DNA from: Gigaspora margarita
Lineage: Eukaryota; Glomeromycota; Glomeromycetes; Diversisporales; Gigasporaceae
Length of the DNA stretch: 64,000 nt
NCBI GenBank assembly: GCA_009809945.1
Contig: WTPW01000014.1
Coordinates: forward strand, 340,732-404,731
Direction: 5' to 3'
Part shown: one piece after another, positions 58,661-64,000 of the stretch
Numbering within the stretch: position 1 is the stretch's first letter
Layout: every line of letters starts with the position of its first letter
Program-made: the position numbers and the translations under genes
Notes under the pieces: generated by a model
The model's input: the letters and a program-made list of their open reading frames with translations, nothing else
Told to the model about the DNA's origin: nothing
Databases searched by the model: none

Positions 58661-61600
58661 CTATTTATTATGTCTAGGACTAATTGTAAAAAAAAATATA
58701 TATAAGTTAAAATTATTATAATATAATTTGTAAAAATTTAATACTTACTTGCTAATAATTTATTAATAATATATTTAAAATTTATATTATTAGTTATAAT
58801 TATTTTATAATTATTATTATATTATAATTTGTATAAATTCAATATTTACCCGCTAAAAATTTATTAATAGAATGTTTAAAATATATATTATTGCCATAAA
58901 AAATAATTTTAGATTATCAATTAATAACTTTATAATGGTGCAATTAAAATTTATATTTACCAACTAAATTGTATAAAAATGAATTAATATTTAGAGTTAA
59001 TATATTAAAGTTATAAATAAGAAATAAACTTTATTTTATACATACTCCCTAATAATTTACCAAAATAATTTAAGTTTCTATAAATGAATAAACCAAAAAT
59101 ACCGAAAATTTCATACTTACATGCTAATAATTAATAAAAAAATTATAAATTAGTTATAAAAAAAAAAGGCAAATAACAAAAGATTTTTTATAATTTAGTT
59201 ATACATACGGACTATTAATTTAGCAAAATAATTTTATATAAGTATTTATAAAAATAAACCAAAATTACCAAATAACTTTATACTTACTCGCTAATAATTA
59301 ATAATAAAATATATTAAATAGTTATTTAACAATATCTTTATAAATAATATAGTTAAATTGTACTTACCATCTAATTATTTAGTTAAAATATTTAGAGTTG
59401 CATTATAAATTTTAAATAAAATTGTTAAATAACTCATTTATAATACAAAGATAAGTTACTTACGATCTAATAAATTAATAAAAATTTCAAAAATATATAA
59501 ACGTAATTACTTAATATAATATGCAATAAAGGATTAATTTACTTACTCGCTAATAATTTCATAAAGAATTATATATTTTTAATTGTAGAAAAAAAAAATC
59601 TATATTTATAAATAATTTTAAAATATGCATTATTAAGTTCACACATACCATTCCCTAGTTTGACATAAAATGTGTTAATAATATAATCAAATTTTAAAAA
59701 ATAAGATTTAAAACATTGCATATCAACTATTAATATTATAAATACTTAAAAAATATATCTACTAATAAATTAATAGAATACAATTTTATTTTGTAAAATT
59801 GGCACTATGATAATTTGCTACGTATGTTCGATTCTATAAATATAGCAAATATACTATACATGTACTCTAGCCATATCGATATTCTTCAAAAACAAAGAAT
59901 TTGTCTGTTATATCCAGATGTCGGTTTAACCATTGTATCTTCATATTAAGTACGTATATAGGCTCAAAAATCTAAAAGATGTAGTTATAATAAAATGTCG
60001 TTGTCGTTATAGTCAAATGCCGTTATGGCCCGATGTTGATATGGCCAGATGTCATTATAGCCAGATGTCGTTATAGCCAGATATCATTATAACCAGAGTG
60101 ACATGTATAACAAAATTTTTATTCTATTTATAGTTGATAATAGCAATTTAAAATAATTTATTTTATACTTACAAGCTTATAATGTAACAGATAAGATTAC
60201 ATTAGCTTATAAATTAAAAATGATTGGACGATATAATATAATAAGTTTTTTACTTACCGACTATTGTTTAAAAAATAGAAAAGATATAATTAAATTATAT
60301 TTAATTAACAAATAATATTAAGCTGGTGTAGATAATATTTTTTAATTTTGTATAAAGACAATAAAGACATTACATGAGTTATATCCCCTCTTTTTTTCAC
60401 TATATATTTTTTTATTTTTAGAGATACAAGCAAGGTTGGTGTATAATTAGATATATAAAGCATATAAAAAAGGACATTTACTTACTCAAGTATGTGATAT
60501 AGCTAAGGTACAAACAAGAGAGGATATAAACCAGCAGAGATATAACTCAGTTACAACTATATATTATACTTAATACCAAATTTATTAATTGTAGCATCAT
60601 TTTACTTCAGAAGTTATGTAAATTATAGCTCCGAAGGGTATTAGTAACGATCTCATAGGGCTAATCGCAAAGTGATGCTTAAAAATATTATCTACACATA
60701 AATATAATAAACCTATTACGTACCTAATAATTTAATAGATAAATATATTAAATTTGTATTATTTATTGTTAAAAAATAGGTATAAATTTATAAAATAGCA
60801 ATTTTATAATAACTATAGCCAAGTTCATACTAACCACCTAATGATTTAAAATAATTATTTATAAAATTTAATAAAAGATATATATTATTAGATTATAAAA
60901 GAAGCATAATCTAGAAATTATAAATCAAACGAGCTTATACTTACTCCCTAAGATTTAAAAAAGTTTAAACCATCCGTTATTTTAAAGATAATTTTATAAA
61001 TGTATATTAATGATTATACTTACTCTGGAAGACTATAATTAAGAAAATAAAAATATATTAAAATATAGTATGTGTTGTTAGTTAAAAAAGATATAAACTT
61101 AATATTATTAAATAATATGTATGCGGCCAAGAGAAAGCTGTTATCGGTTTATTGCTCACCGAACTCAGCCAATCTGATTTGTTTGAATTTCTGTCTACCA
61201 TAAAATATAATTGAAAGCTCGATGATAGATTTTGCCTTGGCGACATTCATATTTTAACAACTTTGTTATAGGTTTAATTTAAATATTTATTTTACACCCA
61301 TATATAATATCTCAAAAGATGGCTAGAGTTAAAACCATTTTATGAGACAAAATATGCATTATATTGAGCTTTACAATAGGCGCAAAATCCATAGATACAT
61401 TTTTAGAATAATTTATAAATAAAAAAGTTATGTTAATGCTTACCAACTAATAAATAATCATAGATTATTATTAATAAATATATTCTGAAATTAACAAATA
61501 CAAATATAAATTTATTTATCCGTACCATCTAATAATTTAAAAAATAATGTAAATTAAAAGGAAATGTAATATATATATATTATAATTGCAATAAAGGTTT

Positions 61601-61922
61601 ACTTACCGTCTAATGAGAATATACATAAAATTCAATTAGAAATATAATTTTTAAACCCATAAATGAAATTCTAGAAACATATTCAAAATGAGTGTATACT
61701 AACATTTTATCACTTTCGTAAAAATATTTAAAAAAATGTCATAAAAACAGATCAGATTATTATTTAAAAACTATTATAAAATAATAATTTTAAATATAAA
61801 TACCCCTTTGGTCTTTTTTCCAATCTAACAAATTCAATAGGGCTTGTTTCAACGGAGCAAGCATTAAAGACAATAAGAATAGTAAGAATTAAAGCCATGT
61901 TGAATATGTAAGATAAATTCAT
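58661..61922 (-). CDS. Secreted Cys-rich peptide gene made of 3-nt microexons
   Basis: Predicted 77-aa preproprotein. Exon 1 (61922-61804) encodes a signal peptide (MNLSYIFNMALILTILIVF, a second Met at residue 9) and a Lys-Arg site at 36/37 of the Kex2 type. Further exons, in order: 61712-61704, 61609-61607, 61528-61526, 61446-61444, 61032-61024, 60947-60945, 60837-60835, 60723-60720, 60502-60486, 60260-60258, 60175-60173, 59654-59649, 59549-59547, 59466-59464, 59370-59368, 59290-59288, 59211-59209, 59123-59121, 59048-59046, 58963-58961, 58852-58850, 58751-58749, 58679-58661. Seventeen are 3 nt, each preceded by an AG (often ttattag) and followed by gtaagta or a close variant. Almost all keep phase 2, so nearly every codon is split. 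The 4-nt and 17-nt exons add to 21. The joined 234 nt has no internal stop and ends NPRHNK-TAG. The mature part has Cys at 45, 46, 62, 65 and 70 (KIRCCLPEEW; LECESCDPMDC). No homologue is recognised; a secreted effector-like peptide is inferred. Least certain are exons 2, 9 and 10 and a possible extra 9-nt exon near 59951-59959. Confidence 0.82.
59978..60097. repeat. 16-bp minisatellite inside a microexon-gene intron
   Basis: About seven copies of ccagatgtcgttatag variants lie in the longest intron (60172-59655, 518 nt). One stray copy lies at 59918-59933. Other introns of the gene are mostly 69-111 nt and lack it, so the array explains much of the length difference. Confidence 0.75.
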
Positions 61923-62030
61923 TTTGCAAAGATTTAATAATATTATGTGAGTCGTGTTAAATAATAAAATACTGGATATTTTGCTAAATTTTTTATTGAC
62001 AAAACTAACTGAGTCGACAAATTTCTACGG

Positions 62031-62039
62031 CTATTTATA
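62031..62039 (-). promoter_or_regulatory. TATA box of the microexon gene
   Basis: On the minus strand TATAAATAG lies 109 bases before the first Met codon (61922), a normal position for a TATA box with a leader of about 80 nt. It sits in otherwise AT-rich sequence, so the match alone is weak, but position and orientation fit. Confidence 0.55.
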
Positions 62040-63045
62040 CTAATCTTTCCTTTAAATTTAGTTTAATCAATTCTTTATTTTCATACCGAATCTTATTATA
62101 ATTACAACATTCGAAGAAAAATTACAAATAATAACACACAATCTAATATTAGAAATCAAAAAAACTCATAGTATGTATATAAACATAATAGAGTAATACT
62201 GTAGATTACTAAATATTAACTAGATTACATTATTCCAAGATTTTGGTTTGGGTCGTAAAATTATTTTTGAATTTATTTTGAGTTGACTAACCAAATTGTA
62301 TTTAATAATAAAGATAGACAAAACTTTATTGGTGCGAATTTGCAGAATTAACGGTTCAAAAATTCAAAAAAATAGAAAGATTTTGATTAAAAATTATCGT
62401 ATAAAAAATTTATTTGTCGGAAAATATTGGAAAAATGATTAGTATTAGAAGAAATTTTTTTTTGTTTTAACTATAAATGATAGTTCGAATTTATCACTTT
62501 TAAAGAATGATTCGTAATATTTACGTGTATTATTTTTTCAATTTTTTTTAGTATTACATAAGTGTGTGAAAATCTATGCAATTTTGATTATTTATAAAGA
62601 CTAGCGCCAGAACATTGGATGACATTTACTAATTACCAGATTTGTACGGGGTACAATAAACCCTATACAAATCATCAAATGTGCTTGTAATTAACATAAC
62701 TAGGTTTTATTACGATTTATTATGTTAAAAATTTTTTAAATATTAAAAAAGGCAATTTCATTAGTCATCAATATGTTATGTGACATTCTATGGTTAATCA
62801 AATTAATATGCAATAATTTTAGTTAGGCAGAAGTGGAGTGAAAATTTGATTTAGATGCTTGCGAACACCCTTAATTTAATAATTCATAAAATTTTTTAAA
62901 TCTAGATAACTGGGCAATGTCATCGTGTGAAACCAGGAACGGAAGACCTTGATAGTGGTTAGATTTGAATGTTTAATATGAATAAAGAAATATGCAGTTT
63001 ATTATTAACTCAATTAGACATATAAAGGAAAGTTCTTAATCGTTT

Positions 63046-63128
<83 letters not shown>

Positions 63129-63326
63129 TAATAATAAATATTCATATTTTTAAGTTGTATTTTAACTACAAGACCGCACCCCAAAACCACCCCCTGACAT
63201 TATATACGAATCTATAAATACTTGCATGTGTATACAAATCACTGAGTTGCACATCGACACATAACGAATCAAAAATCTAATATATGTCGATGTTAAAAAT
63301 TTGATAAGGCTTTGTTGACTGTCATA

Positions 63327-63366
<40 letters not shown>

Positions 63367-63601
63367 TATTATTATTATTATTATTATTATTATGGACAGG
63401 ACCGATGAATTATTTAGAGAATTAATATAGCATTATTCAGAAATATAAATACAATCATTTCCTATATTCAAACAATTTATTGTTTATGCCAAGAAACACG
63501 GTTATTATAAAATAATTTGGAAGGCAAAACATCAAACAAGAAAATCAAATAACTAAAAGAACAATTTACATAAAACGTTTTCAAAATAGTGAAACATTTG
63601 A
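62040..63601. other. AT-rich intergenic region with trinucleotide repeats
   Basis: No gene identified. (AAT)n runs from 63047 to about 63139 with two interruptions. At 63326-63393 an (AAT)n block meets an (ATT)n block head-on, forming a perfect palindrome. Confidence 0.7.
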
Positions 63602-63817
63602 TTACTTGTTTAGCTCAAAATAGTTTGTAAATATCAGATAATCAAACAGTGAAGGTGAATTTGGAAAATCAACATTTACGATTTTATGAGCGCTGTTCTT
63701 ACTTGTTAACCATTGTGTTAATGTTGTTGTTACGAATTTTACAGGTGGATCAAAATCAGTAATACAGAATAGAAATCGGATCTTCAGAATTCCATATATA
63801 GGATGGTATAACGACAT
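63602..63817 (-). CDS. Hypothetical ORF or terminal exon, unrecognised
   Basis: A 71-codon ORF (MSLYHPIYGILKIRFLFC..., then DFDPPVKFVTTTLTQWL, ending NYFELNK). It is less AT-biased than its surroundings. A possible 3' splice site (ttgtag at 63826-63831 on minus) lies just upstream, so it could be the last exon of a gene beyond the window. Another frame from the same acceptor is also open for 22 codons (VVIPSYIWNSEDPISIL), so the frame is not certain. No domain recognised. Confidence 0.25.
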   Translation of the reverse strand: MSLYHPIYGILKIRFLFCITDFDPPVKFVTTTLTQWLTSKNSAHKIVNVDFPNSPSLFDYLIFTNYFELNK

Positions 63818-64000
63818 TCAAGATCGCGACTACAATTAATTACATAATCGGGTATCGGCGCTTTGAAAGTTAGACTAATAATTTTATGCAACACAAAATA
63901 CAGGAACAAGTGCTACATCGACCGTCATCTAATCCTAGAAAGGCCCGACTATCTTTTCCCCCCGAATGTTAAGGTGTAACATGCGAAGTTTCTATATACA

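Noticed and set aside
59750-59765. Microexon-like ttattag on minus without donor
   Set aside because: No GT donor follows within a short distance; treated as intron sequence.
61296-61310. Candidate 15-nt microexon on minus (ag before, gtaaaa after)
   Set aside because: Including it between the exons at 61444 and 61032 creates an in-frame TGA; the gene reads open without it.
1-64000. CRISPR arrays, bacterial operons, free-standing tRNA or rRNA genes
   Set aside because: None seen; tRNA-like boxes occur only as SINE heads or repeat cores.

Overview
This looks like nuclear DNA of a filamentous fungus with a very AT-rich, transposon-crowded genome, most likely an arbuscular mycorrhizal fungus (Glomeromycotina, Rhizophagus/Gigaspora type). 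That is inferred from a TKL-type kinase with the N-terminal CxxC...CxxC and WTSGN...ID module typical of these fungi, Sel1-like repeats of the same style, introns of about 72 nt with GTAAGT-like donors, and layers of hAT, MULE, pogo-like, LINE and tRNA-derived SINE remains. Only two genes look whole: a three-exon kinase (30848-32209, minus) and a secreted Cys-rich peptide gene (58661-61922, minus).

Layout. 1-4530: palindromic repeat, small MITEs, a LINE 3' fragment with an RNase H domain and poly(A). 4560-8660: degenerate minisatellites. 8859-11329: hAT and pogo-like MITEs and a foldback element. 11378-16450: a decayed MULE split by a hAT element. 17165-18940: T-rich tract, second foldback element, a MITE. 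19800-21880: LINE remnant (minus). 22650-23636 and 28546-29220: two tRNA-headed SINEs with intact long target-site duplications. 25205-27985: decayed CENP-B/pogo-like transposase. 30848-32209: kinase gene. 33345-37352: nested hAT MITEs. 38208-56786: one 18.6-kb element with long terminal inverted repeats and a perfect 8-bp target duplication; it holds palindrome arrays, a Sel1-repeat array, a decayed transposase-like gene inside an inverted repeat, and many nested hAT/TA MITEs. 56917-57903: broken USP7/Ubp15-type deubiquitinase gene. 58661-61922: the microexon gene. 61923-64000: AT-rich spacer, trinucleotide repeats and one unassigned ORF.

The most remarkable item is the gene at 58661-61922 (minus). 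A signal peptide with a Kex2-type Lys-Arg site lies in exon 1, and the rest of the coding sequence appears to be cut into 23 further exons, 17 of them only 3 nt long, each framed by AG and GTAAGT-like splice sites about 70-110 nt apart. Joined by splice sites alone, they read through without a stop into a five-cysteine mature peptide of about 40 residues and a proper stop codon. No ordinary ORF search would find it.

Most of the window is layered transposable-element debris rather than a set of cooperating genes. Dating is relative: perfect 8-bp hAT duplications and 14-18-bp SINE duplications point to fairly recent insertion into older, decayed elements.
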